A DNA stretch of 64,000 bases from Lepus europaeus (lineage: Eukaryota; Chordata; Mammalia; Lagomorpha; Leporidae): NCBI RefSeq assembly GCF_033115175.1, contig NC_084835.1:102206448-102270447 (forward strand), read 5' to 3'. The position numbers were made by a program, and so were the translations under genes. The first letter of the stretch is position 1. Each line of letters begins with the position of its first letter. Below the pieces are notes generated by a model. That model searched no databases, was not told where the DNA came from, and saw only the letters and a program-made list of their open reading frames with translations. Positions 32,953-44,864 of the stretch are shown one piece after another.

Positions 32953-33195
32953 ACTATGCACCCTGAGAGACAGCAGTGATGACTCAAGCACTTGAATCCA
33001 TGTCATTCATGTGCAAGATGTGGATTGAATTCCAGGTCCCTAGCTTCAGCCTGGCTCACCCTGGCTGTTGTGGACATTTTGAGAGTAAACCACCAAATAG
33101 AAGCAGGCACTCTCTTTCTCCCTACCACCCTTCTCACCCTTCCTCTGTCTCTCCCCCTTCAAATAAATGAAAAATAAACTTAAAATTTTTTAAAA
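32953..33195 (+). repeat. 5'-truncated CSINE
   Basis: The body from 'gagagacagcagtgatgactcaagcacttg' and the tail 'cttcaaataaatgaaaaataaact' are present. The head is lacking. Confidence 0.75.
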
Positions 33196-33469
33196 AGTAC
33201 AGGGTGATTTGTCATATTTTCTTGCATAGTGTTGATGATATTGATACAAAGCAACTGATACTTTTTTCAGAATCAAAACAAGTACCATTTGTTGGTGTTA
33301 GTTCTATATATAAAGGATTGTTGTATGGTGTATAGGCGTTTGAGCACATTGTTGGGGGGGGGGTGAGAATTCAAATGTTTACTTGACAAATGTAAAAATG
33401 TGTTTTGAAGCAATTTAAAACAAATAATTTTATGGCCACTGTGTTAACTAGAGACCATTTTAAACTATC

Positions 33470-33789
33470 TGTGGTGGAATGAGAAGGCCATGTCAAGCTG
33501 GCTGCTGACAAGCGAGCGTCAGTTACTCAGGAATGGCTTCAGAAACCACCTGGGAAACCACCTGGCAACGGAACCTGCTTGGCAACAGACTGTGATTGGT
33601 TAGGGCATAAACCACCCCTTGACTGGATTGGCTGCCTTGGCTATATAAGCTGCTGTACCAACTGAAATAAATGAGTCTGTGGGCTGCCTGCCTCTGGCCT
33701 GCTTTCATCTGACTCCCAGTGTCTGTGTGGTGACTCCACGCCTCTTGCCCCCACTGTGCTCCTCCTCTCAGAACGAATCCACAGCAACA
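33470..33789 (+). mobile_element. Solo LTR of an endogenous retrovirus-type element
   Basis: About 320 bases bounded by TGT (33470) and ACA (33789). It contains a CCAAT-type box (tgattggtt at about 33593), a TATA box (ctatataagc at 33641-33650) and AATAAA at 33666-33671, in the order expected for U3-R-U5. No gag, pol or env sequence flanks it, so it is a solo LTR. A clear target duplication was not found. Confidence 0.72.
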
Positions 33790-33807
33790 TCTTTCCATGT
33801 CAATCTT

Positions 33808-34097
33808 TTTTTTTTAATATTTGTTTATTTGAAAAGTTACACAGAGAGAAGGAATGCTTGACTCCCTAGATGACCACAATGGCCAGGGATGAGCTGGGCC
33901 AAAGCCAGGAGCCAGTAGTTTCTTGCACATCTCATGTGGCTGGCAGGGGCCCAAGTACTTGGGCCATCATCCACTGCTTTTCCAAGGCCATTAGGGATCT
34001 GGATGAGAAATAGAACAGCTGGGATGCAAACTGATGCCTATATGGGACACTGGCCCATAGGCAGCAGCTTTACCTGCTGTGCCACAATGCTGGCCCC
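33808..34097 (-). repeat. CSINE with TSD
   Basis: Inserted right beside the LTR end. The duplication tccatgtcaatctt is at 33794-33807 and 34098-34111. Confidence 0.94.
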
Positions 34098-34111
34098 TCC
34101 ATGTCAATCTT

Positions 34112-34555
34112 ACAGAAGTATTTTCCCCTCATTTTGCTAGCCTGGATACTATTAATTATAGGCAATTTATATAATATAATAGCATGAGAATACTTTGATT
34201 CTATTTAATTCATTCCTCGATTTTATTTTCAACCAGTAACGATTTGTATTACAAATGATGACTGACTGGACTTTTCTCTCTGTGTTAAAGAAGATGTAAC
34301 TTTCAATATCTTCCAGTTATTCTACATCCTTGCTTCTAATTGTACCCATCCTTTCTAATTGGGATGGGAATGTTATGGAGTAAAGAAATATGTGTTTGTT
34401 TAAAGGATAAGAGGTTTTTCCACCAATCAATTTATTTTTCCAGTTTAACATTATTTTCTTAATAGATATTTATTTTTCATAGGTTTATCCAGTGGACTCT
34501 ACATAATTTATTTTATTTTAATTTTACAATCATTAAAGAAACTGAAAATAGATCT
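34112..34555. other. Unassigned sequence
   Basis: AT-rich. It may include old L1 text directly before the L1 3' end. Confidence 0.35.
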
Positions 34556-34712
34556 TTGTAAAGATTAAGAGTGGGAATAGGAGAGGGAGGAGGAAGAAGG
34601 ATTGGAACATGAGTGGGAGGGAGGTTAGGGTGGGAGTATCACTATGTTCCTAAATCTGTATATTTGAAATACAAGAAACTTGTATAGCTTAAATAAAATT
34701 TAAAAAATATGG
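34556..34712 (+). mobile_element. LINE-1 3' end fragment
   Basis: 'gatctttgtaaagattaagagtgggaataggag...tatcactatgttcctaaatctgtatatttgaaatacaagaaacttg...aaataaaattt'. Confidence 0.75.
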
Positions 34713-34827
34713 TTAAGTTTTTAATTGCTTATTAATTTAAAAAACACCTATGGGTCATTCATCAGACCCAAACATCATACATGTACTGAGAGTTTAAAAG
34801 ATAATGAATCAACCTTTAAATCAACCA

Positions 34828-35136
34828 ATTAAATATATTTATTTATTTATTTTGAAAGTCAGAGTAAGAGAGAGGGAGAGACTATCATCTTGCTGGTTAC
34901 ACTCCCCAGATACTCGAAATGGCCAGGGCTGGGCAAGGCCAAAGCCAGGAACCAGGAGCTTCATCTGAGCCTCCCATATAATTGCAAAGGGCATAAGCAC
35001 TTGGACCATCTTCTGCTGCTGCCTCAGGCCATTAGTAGGGAGCTAGACTGGAAGTGGAGCAGACACAAACCAGCACCCATATGGGATTCTGGCATTGCCT
35101 GTGGTGGCTTTAAACTATGCCACGACACCAATCCCT
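34828..35136 (-). repeat. CSINE
   Basis: Tail 'atatttatttatttattttgaaagtcag' and terminus 'ccacgacaccaatccc'. Confidence 0.9.
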
Positions 35137-35797
35137 ACATCATTTATTTTAAATTGTATCCTGCCCCACTTCTCTGGGGAATGTCTCCTTGTTATGAATC
35201 ATGTGTTCCTACCTTTCAACAGAGAAACTTGTCTTCTTTTATCTTTAATTAATTAATTGATTAATTATTTCTATGTGTAACCAATGCCCCATCTGTGCTG
35301 TTACTCTGTCTCTCACACAGGTACCCTCTTCTCCCCATTAAAACTACAAGACCTAATGTGGGTTGTTTCTCATGTTATGTCCTGCTCACCCTCTTCAGCC
35401 TAGTGGTTCCATATGCTATCAGAGTAAATGCATGCCTTGTTCTGTTCCACTTACTGGGATAGAAGTACTCAAGGAAGGACAAGGAAGGAAAAAAGGAAGA
35501 GAAAGAGCAATAGAGAAAGAGTGCTTGATATATTTTGAGGTTTTGTAGTTTTCTTCATTAAAATATGACTTCAAACTTTTTCTTTTGACAAGGAAATTTC
35601 CATAACTCTTCCTGATTTGAAAGAAACATATCTCCATGTGGTAGAGATTTACTTATGTTAATGTGGTTATCTAGCTTTTATTGATTCATATTTCAATGCT
35701 CTTGAATCATTGGCTTAATGTTCCTTATCATTTAGTTTGAAAATATTAAACCCTTCTATTTTGAAATATTGCTCTGTTTATTCTCTCATCCTTCTTT
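35137..35797. other. Unassigned sequence
   Basis: No supported gene or named repeat. Confidence 0.35.
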
Positions 35798-36126
35798 TTT
35801 AAGATTTATTTATTTGAAAGAGTTACACAGAGAGAAGAGAGGCAGAGAGAGAGAGAAAGAGAGAGAGAGGTAGTCTTCCATCCAATGGTTCATTCCCCAA
35901 TTGGCTGCAACAGCAGGAGCTGTGCCAGTCTGAAGCCAGGATCCAGGAGTTTTTCCAGGTCTCCCATGTGGGTGCAGGGGCCCAAGGACATGGGCCATCT
36001 TCTGCTTTCCCAAGCCATAGCAGAAAGCTGGATCGGAAGTGGAGCAGCCGGGTCTCAAACCAGCGCCCATGTGAAATGCCAGCACTTCAGACCAGGGTGT
36101 TAAACCACTGTGCCAGAGCACCAGCC
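35798..36126 (-). repeat. CSINE
   Basis: 'ttttttaagatttatttatttgaaagagttac'. The flanking 'ctctcatcc' is repeated on both sides, a probable TSD. Confidence 0.92.
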
Positions 36127-36230
36127 CCTCTCATCCCTCTTTTGAAAGGACTATGTTTACATCTTGTCCATTTATACTATTGCTTATCCTTTTTGTCTTT
36201 CTGTAACTTTTCTTTTTTGGAACAGTTTTC

Positions 36231-36560
36231 TTTTTAAAGATTTGTTTTATTTATTTGAAAGACAGAGATACAGAGAGAGGTAAAGCCAGAGAGAGAGGCC
36301 TTCCATTCCACTGGTTCACTCCCCCAAATGACCACAATGGCCAGAGCTGAGCTGCTCCAAAGCCAGAAGCAAGGAGCTTCTTCCAGGTCTCCCACATGGG
36401 TGCAGGGGACAAGGACTTGGGCCATCTTCTACTGCTTTCCCAGGCTATATCAAAGAGCTGGATTGGAAGAGGATCAGCCAGGACTCCAACAGATGCCCAT
36501 CCAGGGTCTTGGAGCTGCAGTCTGGGGCTTTAACCCACTGTGCTATAGTGTCAGCCCCCT
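36231..36560 (-). repeat. CSINE
   Basis: 'tttttaaagatttgttttatttatttgaaagacag' through 'ctatagtgtcagccccct'. It lies about 105 bases from the previous copy in the same orientation. Confidence 0.92.
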
Positions 36561-36769
36561 CTCTGTATCTTTCTGATATGTCTTTTAGTTCATTAATAAC
36601 TCTCTAGCTGTATCTAATTTGCCAATGAAAGCATCCATTGAATTCTTAGTCAAAATTTTTCAGCTTTATATTTTAAAATGTTTTATAGTTTCAGGTTTCT
36701 GTCAAATTTATTTTTGTTCTTAATATCTTGACAATGGTAATGGAAATCACAGACATTTTTAGGGTCTAT

Positions 36770-37983
36770 ATTTGAAAAATCATCAGAATGGTCATACTAC
36801 CCAAAGCAATTTAAAGATTCCTGATCAAAATATCAAGGACATTCTTCTCAGATCTAGAAAAAATGATGTTTAAAGTTCATATGGAAATGCAAGAGGCACT
36901 GAATAGCTTAAGACTTAAACAAGCAAAAAGCTGGAGGCATCACAATACCAAATTTCAAGACATACTTCATGACCATTGTAATCAAAACAACGGGTACTGG
37001 CACAAAAATAGACATACAGATCAATGGAACAGAAGAGAAACCCCAGAAATTAATCCACACATCTACAAACAGCTAATCTTTTATAAATGAGCTAAAATCA
37101 ATCCATGGATAAAGAAGTCTCTTCAACAAGTGGTGCTGGGAAAATTGTATCTACACATAAAGAAGTATGAAACAAGACCCCTACTTTATACTTTATACAA
37201 AAATCCACTCAAAATGGATCAAGCATCTAAATCTATGACCTGATACCATCAAATTACTAGAGGAAAACACCAGAGAAACTCTGCCTGAGCAACAAGTTCT
37301 TGGAAAAAACCCCAGAAGAACAGACAATAAAAGCAAAACTAGACACATAAGGAAAAGTAGATATATGAAGCTAAGAAGATTCTGCACTTCAGTGAAAACA
37401 CTCAACAAAGTAAAGAGGCAAAATGGGATAAAATATTTGCAAGTTTTACAACTGATAAAGGATTATTCTGAAGGATCTATAAAAAGCTCAAGAAACTCCA
37501 CAACAACAAAACACAGTCCAGTTAAGAAATGGGCAAAAGACTTGAACAGACATTTTTCAAAGGATGAAATTCAAATGGCCAACAGGCACATGAAAAAAAA
37601 TGCTCAAGATCACTATGCATCAAGGAAGTACAAATAGAAACTACAATGTGTTTTCACCTAATCCCAATTAGAATGGCTATCATCCAAAAACCAAAAAACA
37701 ATACATACTGATGAGGAGATGGGGGAAAAGGTATACTAATACACTATTGATCATAATGTAAACTAGTACAACCATTTGGGAATAGAGTCTGAAGATTCCT
37801 CAGAAATTGAAAATATATCTACTATATGACTCAGCAATCCCACTCCAGAGGATTTACCCAAAGGAAATGAAATCAGCACATGAGAGTTCGCTATGCCTTC
37901 ATGTTTATAGCAGTTCAACTCACAATAGCTAAGATAAGGAATCAGCTCATATGTCCATCAACTGATGACTGGATAAAGAAAAT

Positions 37984-38020
<37 letters not shown>

Positions 38021-38475
38021 ATATATATATATATGAAATGGAATATATATTTAAAATGGGATATATACATACATATACATATGTAGCAGGAAATCATTAT
38101 GCTTATTGAAATGAGCCAGTGTCAATGAGATGAATATCATATGTTTTCTCTAATATGTGGCAGTTAATACAGAATACAAAAAATGTATAGGAGTGAAATG
38201 GACACCTTGTGATATGATCATCATTTTCAGCCCTTGTTTATACTCCTATGGAATTGTGGTCTTCCTACTTTTTACTTGCTGAATATTATGGCAAGTGGTG
38301 GATTAAGCCTGTGTTTATAGATTCGATTAAAATTATGGTTTGGCAAAGACTAATGAGAAAAAAAGAAGGAAGGGAAGGAGGGAGTTGGGGGAAGGAGAGG
38401 GTAAGGGAGCTAACTATGGTTAACTTCATAGAACTTTAAAATACATGAAATCAGTTCTCTTTATTAATTAAAAAT
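36770..38475 (+). mobile_element. Old LINE-1, 3' half (ORF2 end and 3' UTR)
   Basis: It contains recognisable ORF2 text ('gctggaggcatcacaataccaaatttcaag', 'atcaatggaacagaagagaaacccc', 'gatgaaattcaaatggccaacaggcac', 'caactgatgactggataaagaaaatggg'), interrupted by stops and frameshifts, then a decayed 3' UTR. It has no coding potential as a whole. Confidence 0.87.
37987..38034. repeat. (TA)n microsatellite within L1
   Basis: An almost pure TA run with a single aac interruption. It sits where L1 ORF2 normally reads 'gggatatatacacc', so it expanded from that seed. Confidence 0.9.
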
Positions 38476-39082
38476 GCTTATCAAATTTTATATGTCATCA
38501 AGACATGGGGATAATAACCTTACCTCTTAGAGGGACTGTGATCTGAGAGAGGCACTCCTTCCAATAAAATAGGCACCTCTCCATAGAAAATGCCCATAAT
38601 AGTACCTACTGGAGAGCTGAAAGTGTAGCAGATGCTGCCTGGGAGCTAACACTGTTAGAGTGCAACGACATTTCCCAACAACAGATGGTGCTATTTGTTT
38701 TCTTATGTCTCCTCCATTAACCATAATTATCAGACTTACGTAATTAATATTCAAATAGTTAATTTTTATTCCTTAAGCAGTTGTTTCTTAAAATTTTGAA
38801 TAATAAGGAGTATGTTTGTGATGCTAAAATAATTAAGAACTACTTTTTGGAAGAACAATTTGGTCTGTTTTGTGTGTCATACTAGAAAAGAGAATCAGGC
38901 TAAATAGGTTGAAGTTACTAAGACGGCTTTGGCTTAAAGTATAGAATATGATCAAGCAGTGAGAGTTACTCTAAAGGAAATGCTGAACCCTAAAATATGG
39001 ATAGACTCATGGTCACGTCAATTACATATAGCGACCCTTACGTATAGTAAAGGGTTCTCTTTCACTCATTGGAATCTAATCT
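38476..39082. other. Mostly unassigned sequence
   Basis: A weak MIR-like stretch ('gtcatcaagacatggggataataaccttacctcttagagg') lies at about 38490-38535. Otherwise nothing was recognised. Confidence 0.35.
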
Positions 39083-39408
39083 TGGGGCTGGAACTGTGGC
39101 ATAGTGGGTAAAGCCGCCACCTGAAGTGATGGCATCCCATATGGACGCCAGTTCGAGACCCGCTGCTCCACTTCCAATCCAGCTCTCTGCTATGGCCTGG
39201 GAAAGCAGTAAAAGATAGCCCAAGTCCTTGGGTCTCTGCACCCTTGTGGTAGTCTCAGAAGAAGATCCTGGCTCCTGGCTTCGGACTGGTACAGCTCTGG
39301 CTGATACGGCCATCTGGGGAGTGAACCAGCAGAGAGGAAGACCTCTCTCTCTCTCTATCTCTCTAACTCTGACTTTCAAGTAAATAAACAAATCTTTATT
39401 AAAAAAAG
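39083..39408 (+). repeat. CSINE
   Basis: Head 'ggggctggaactgtggcatagtgggtaaagccgcc' and tail 'aagtaaataaacaaatctttattaaaaaaa'. Confidence 0.93.
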
Positions 39409-39451
39409 CAATCTCATCTTAACGTTTAGCATACTTTTAAAACATGATTCA

Positions 39452-39784
39452 TGGGGGCTGGTGCCATGGCGCAATAGGTTAATTCTCCATCTATGGCGCC
39501 AGCAGCCCATATGGGCGCCAGTTCTAGTCCCAGCTGCCTCTCTTCCAGTCCAGCTCTCTGCTATGGCCTAGGAAAGCAGTGGAGGATGGCTCAAGTGTTT
39601 GGGCCCCTGCATCCGCATGGGAGACCAGGAGGAAGTACCTGGCTCCTGGCTTCAGATCGGCTCAGCTCCGGCCATTACAGCCATCTGGGGAGTGAACCAA
39701 CGGAAGGAGGACCTTTGTCTCTCCCTCTCATTGTCTGTAACTCTACCTCTCAAATAAATAAATAAAATCTTTTTTTAAAAAAAA
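39452..39784 (+). repeat. CSINE
   Basis: Head 'gggggctggtgccatggcgcaataggttaa' and tail 'caaataaataaataaaatcttttttt'. It is in tandem orientation with the preceding copy. Confidence 0.93.
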
Positions 39785-39879
39785 GATATGATTTTTACAT
39801 TTTTATATGCAAGAAAGAAATGAGTATTATTAATAATGAAACACTATTTTAAACTTTTAAAAATTGTATTTATTTTATA

Positions 39880-40667
39880 CTAGCCTTTTTATTTCAGAAT
39901 ACTTTAAAATCTACAAAACAGAACTTATAAAGTAGTACAAAAAGTTCCTTTCTACGCCACACCTATCTTCACCTGTTATTAACATCTTAAGTTAGTATAA
40001 TAAATTTTTCACACTTGATAAACCATATCCAGCTTCCTTTATTATCTCATATTAGTGTATTTTCCACAATTATTGAACCATACTCAACTTCCTCTCTTTT
40101 TTTTTTAAACCAAGCTCCCTCTGTCCATTTCACCCCTCCCAGCCTTTAGTAATCACTATTTCTGTGTTCATACTGAGTTTTTTTTTTTTTTCTGCCACAT
40201 ATGAGGGAGAACATATGGTATTTGTCTCTCTGTATGTCTGGATTATTTCACTTAACATGATGTCTGTCCTTTTTTTTTTTTTTAACTACCAAAGATAGGT
40301 TTTCATTTTTTTTTTTTCTAACTGAATAGTACTCTCTCATGTATAGATGCCACATTTTCTTTATCCGTTTATCTCATTCATATTATGATGGACACTTTGA
40401 TTGATTTTGTATCTTGTCTATTGTGAACAGTGCTACAATAAACATGTTGGAGTAGGTATATCTTTGATATAATGATTTCATGTCTTTTGAATATGTACCC
40501 AGTAATGGGACTGCTGGATCATATGGCAGTTCTATTTCCAGATTATGAAAAATTTCCTTACTCTTTTCCATAGTGACTGCATTAATTTATGTTGTCACCA
40601 ACAGTGTATGAGAGTTCCCCTTTCTCCACATCCTCACCAACATTTGTTACTTTCTGTCTTTTTTTTG
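39880..40667 (-). mobile_element. Old LINE-1 (host of nested insertion), left part
   Basis: Reverse-orientation L1 3' UTR and ORF2 text. The frame at 40383-40571 (NLEIELPYDPAVPLLGTYSKD) is an ORF2 C-terminal relic. Confidence 0.75.
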
Positions 40668-41388
40668 TTTCTTTTTTTTCATTTATTAAACTTTTATTTA
40701 ATGAATATAAATTTCCAAAGTACAGCTTATGGGTTACAATGGCTTCCCCCTCCCATAATTTCCCTCCCACCCGCAACCCTCCCCTTTCCCGCTCTCTCTC
40801 CCCTTCCATTCACATCATGATTCATTTTCAATTCTCTTTATATACAGAAGATCAGTTTAGTATATATTAGGTAAAGATTTCAACAGTTTGCACCCACACA
40901 GAAACACAAAGTGAAAAAATACTGTTGGAGTACTAGTTATAGCATTAAATAACAGTGTACAGCACATTAAAGACAGAGATCCTACATAATATTTTTTTAA
41001 AATTAATTAATTTTCTATGCCATTTCCAATTTAACACCAGGTTTTTTTTCATTTCCAATTATCTTTATATAAAGAAGATCGATTCTGTATATAATTAGTA
41101 AAGATTTCATCAGTTTGCACCCACACAGAAACACAAAGTGTAAAAATACTGTTTCAGTACTAGTTATAGCATCACTGCACATTAGACAACACATTAAGGA
41201 CAGATCCCACATGAGATGTAAGTACACAGTGACTCCTATTGCTGACTTAACAATTTGACACTCTTGTTTATGGCGTCAGTAATCTCCCTAGGCTCTAGTC
41301 ATGAGTTGCCAAGGTTATGGAAGCCTTTAGAGTTCGCCGACTTTGATCTTATTCCGATAGGGTCATAGCGGTGGCCAACCTGCTATGG
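40668..41388 (-). mobile_element. Younger LINE-1 3' end nested in older LINE-1
   Basis: It starts with poly-T and 'catttattaaacttttatttaatgaatataaatttcc'. It carries two related 3' UTR blocks in tandem (about 40690-41000 and 41010-41385). It interrupts the older element between '...tgttactttctgtc' and 'ggccaacctgctatggtgatgtctcagtgg'. Confidence 0.82.
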
Positions 41389-41640
41389 TGATGTCTCAGT
41401 GGTTTTGGTTTGTATTTCCTTGATGGCTAGTGATATTGAGCATTTTTTCATATATTTATCTGGCCATTTATAGTCATTCTTATAAGAAATGTCTATTCAG
41501 TTCCTTTGGCCATTTCTTAACTCCATTGTTTTCTTTTTGTTGTTGAGTTTTCTGAGTTCCTGTAACAGTGTGGATATTAACCCTTTGTCAGGTAAGTAGC
41601 TTGCAAATATTTTCTCTGATTCTTTCAGATTCCTCTTCAC
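41389..41640 (-). mobile_element. Old LINE-1 (host), right part
   Basis: 'gtggttttggtttgtatttccttgatggctagtgatattgagcat' and 'ctccattgttttctttttgttgttgagtt' continue the interrupted L1. It ends next to the dead DYNAP first exon. Confidence 0.8.
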
Positions 41641-41649
41641 ACTATTGAT

Positions 41650-41864
41650 TGTTTATTACTTAGTTTAATTCATACTTACACTGATATATTGGAGTTGATA
41701 ACATGGTAACATCAATCAACTCAATTGTTTTTCAAGATTCCAGGTGTAAATGGCAATGCTAAAACTGAAAATTATTCCTGGAGTGGAATGTGAGGTAGCA
41801 TATTTTCAAGAATGGAAAAACACAGGCACACCTAATGAATATCAAACCTTCTGAAACATAACCA
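41650..41864 (+). pseudogene. Decayed copy of the DYNAP first exon
   Basis: Sequence shared with the 16.9-kb exon includes the AT-rich flank (ttgtttattacttagtttaattcatact), ggtgtaaatggcaatg (compare ggtataaagggcaatg), a tcaagaATGg start context at 41812-41814 and a terminal ccag/gtaagt donor at 41865. The frame is broken: after MEKHRHT a TAA follows at 41833-41835, and there is a small indel against the other copies. No matching exon 2 or exon 3 was seen downstream before 59.8 kb. A dead tandem duplicate is the simplest reading. Confidence 0.7.
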
Positions 41865-41995
41865 GTAAGTTGATTTTTCCCAGTCAATTGCTTTCTTAGG
41901 TAAGTCTTATATTCATTATTTACAGAAAATTTTGACAAGTTGTTAAACTCCAAATCAGAGATGCATATCCACTGTTATTAAGGAAAGTCAATTAT

Positions 41996-42343
41996 GGCTG
42001 GTGCCATGGCTCACTTGGCTAATCCTCCGCCTGCAGCGCCGTCATTCCAGGTTCTAGTCCTGGTTGGGGTGCTGGGTACTAGTCCTGGTTTCTCCTCTTC
42101 CAGTGCAGCTCTCTGCTGTGGCCTGGGAGAGCAGTGGAGGATGGCCCAAGTGCTTGGGTCCCTGCACCCGCATGGAGACCGGGAGGAAGTACCTGGCTCC
42201 TGGCTTCATAGTGGCCATTAAGGGAGTGAACCAACGGAAGGAAGACCTTTCTCTCTGTCTCTCTCTCACTGTCTATACCTTTCTCTCTGTCTCTCTTTCT
42301 CACTCTCACCGTCTAAATCTGCCTGGTCAAAAAAAAAAAAAAA
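41996..42343 (+). repeat. CSINE, young subfamily, with TSD
   Basis: The duplication aaggaaagtcaattat is at 41980-41995 and 42344-42359. The tail is 'ctgcctggtcaaaaaaaaa' and the pyrimidine tract at about 42248-42310 is extended. Confidence 0.95.
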
Positions 42344-42359
42344 AAGGAAAGTCAATTAT

Positions 42360-43247
42360 TAACTTTTCAGCTACTAAATGTCAATCACAAATTCCTTAAG
42401 TAGTATCAGTACTTGAATAATAAAATATTTGTAATATTTCTTAATCTAAAATAGGTGCAATTTTCTTGTAAAATAAGTTAATCAAATTTTAAGATAGATG
42501 GCTATGGTCATAATTCACAATAACTATGCAATCCTGACTCAGTTGCTTCAAATAATTTAATTGTTTTAAAAAGTTTCATGTCTAGATTTTATTATATAAT
42601 GCCTAGTTGTTGTTTTTTGGTACAAATTTCAGATCAGAATACAAATATTTCCAAATCACTGAAAATCAGAAGCTAATCCTTGATATGGTCCCCAGATCTA
42701 TGAATATTTCTGTCTCATTATCTTGTTTTAATTATATGAAACTTGTTTAGATGACTATATTCTTATACCAGAGTTAATCTTCAACTACTTAGTATTTATG
42801 ACTACATTTTTGGCAAACCTAATCATTTTTCTCCCTAAGTTATAAAAAGTATAAACATTATAAACATGTATGAAATAATAAAAATGCACTTAAAAACGTA
42901 CAGTCCAAGGACACTTAAAATATGTGTTGTATGATATAGTTTCTGATCCAAGAGACAGACAAAGTTATGCTTTTTCTCAACACCATCAACTAGAAAAATT
43001 CCAAGTCATACCATTATAATTCCATGACTGGCTGCACACTTTTGGTACTTTTAATTTTTCTTTTAGGTCAGTTGGCATCCTCCTCTGGTTGCCTTTTGTG
43101 TCTTATTGACAGAATTCTACCAGTCTGACAGATCCTTTGCTGAAAGAGGGAATCTCCTAGGAATGTCTTCTTCTACTTCCTGGGCTTTGGAATTAGAATC
43201 AGCTACTTCTCCAAATACCCTTATTTTCTATAGACAAGAATGATAGA
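42360..43247. other. Unassigned AT-rich sequence
   Basis: Checked for DYNAP exon 2 or 3 relatives downstream of the dead first exon; none was found. Confidence 0.4.
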
Positions 43248-43577
43248 AGGGCTAGTGTTATGATACACCAGGTTAAGCTGTGGCTTGTGACACCAGCATC
43301 CCATGTGTGTGCCAGTTCAAATCCTGTCTGTTCTACTTCTGATCCAGCTCCCTGCTAATGCACCTGGGAAAGCAGATGAAGTTGTACATGTACATGGCTC
43401 AGGTACATATGTCCCTGCCACACACACAGGAGACCTGGGTGGAGCTCAAGGCTCCTGCCTTCAGCTTGGCCAAAGCCCAACCATTGTAATATTTGGAGAG
43501 TGAACCAGCAGATTAAAAATATCTCTGTTTCCCTCTCCCTCTGTCTCTCTGCTTTTCAAATAAGTGAAATAAATCTT
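43248..43577 (+). repeat. CSINE
   Basis: Head 'gggctagtgttatgatacaccaggttaagctgtgg' and tail 'cttttcaaataagtgaaataaatctt'. Confidence 0.88.
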
Positions 43578-44864
43578 AATGAAGGTGAAAATAAATAAAC
43601 AAAAAATCAATTAAAGGAAAAAAACCCTCTCCTCTGAGCCCTTAATCCTAAAGTTAAAGAAAAGATAAAAAGAATGATCAAGATCCAGTCCTTTTCTGGA
43701 CTTTCTGATCCTAACCATGATGTTTTAAAACTTATTTCTCTGTGTTTTCCACTTTGTTTTGTTCCTCAGATTCAGTTCTCTCACATTTCTGAACTTCTGT
43801 TAGTTCTTATATTCATTTCACCTAATAACATGATCCCTAAGCCTTCAGCCATGGCAGAAAATTGGCATTGCTTGCTAGATGGCCTGCTTGGCAATTTATT
43901 GGATTATTCCGCATCTGAATCCATCTTTCTTCTGTTCTGGGCATTTGTGGAACATTTTTTGGAGGGTCTCAGTCCTAGTCTTTGATAGAAAAATCATAAA
44001 ATATCAACTGTAGCAGAATGGAGGCAATGTGAAAGGAGGGATGAGCCTAAAGAGAAGTAGAAGCAATGTTCACATTGCTGCATTGTTTGTGAATGCAATA
44101 AAATATCTACATTTCCATAAGGAAAGTGATTTTAGATACCATATAATTCAACCTCTTTATTTAATAACTGGAAAAAAAAATCCCTTGAGGAGGTTGAAGT
44201 TTTTGCTAGAGTTTATACACTCTCGTTTGAGTATTCACTAATCCAAAAAACCAAAATCTGAAGTATTTCAAACTCTAAAAGTTTTTGAGCACTTACATGA
44301 CACCACAGGTGGAAAATTCTGTACTCAACTACATACATAAAATAATCTTTAAGAAACTAGACACAAGGGATAAATACTGTGGATCCATGAGTGGTATAGG
44401 TTATCCTGATTGCTTCTGGGCTCTGATGCAGACTCAGAGCCTGACCATTGGACACCAAGTGACTATCTGACCTGAGCTGTCTGTTATGAACCGACCTACC
44501 ATGTCATGGACATGAGTGTCCACATCTTCAAAGTATTGTAGCCATCCAAGTCTTCAGTGAAAGCAAATTTTCCCTTACCCCTTGTGACCCAGAGGATCCA
44601 ATGGGGGCTTCAGGAGATTGTAGAAGGCTAAGATCTAGAATGTAAGCTCTGGTAAGACACAATCAGAGAACCACAAGAGTTTTGGAATAAACTATGTCCT
44701 ATTCTGCAAGCAACTCTCCAGTATCTGGGGCAGCTGCGGTAATAGCTATCTTTTAAGTGTGCACTGCTTCACCTGCCAAACTTCAATGACTTGGTAGATG
44801 AGATAACAGCTATTCAATCTGGCAGTCTAATGATTTAATTTACTTGATAAATTAGCACTCTAGT
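43578..44864. other. Unassigned sequence
   Basis: Two open stretches of about 100 and 70 codons (43674-43985, 44029-44241) lack splice context and family resemblance. I do not call them genes. Confidence 0.4.

Noticed and set aside
43674..43985. 103-codon + strand open stretch as a small gene
   Set aside because: No splice or start context and no family resemblance; expected by chance in AT-rich, pyrimidine-rich DNA.
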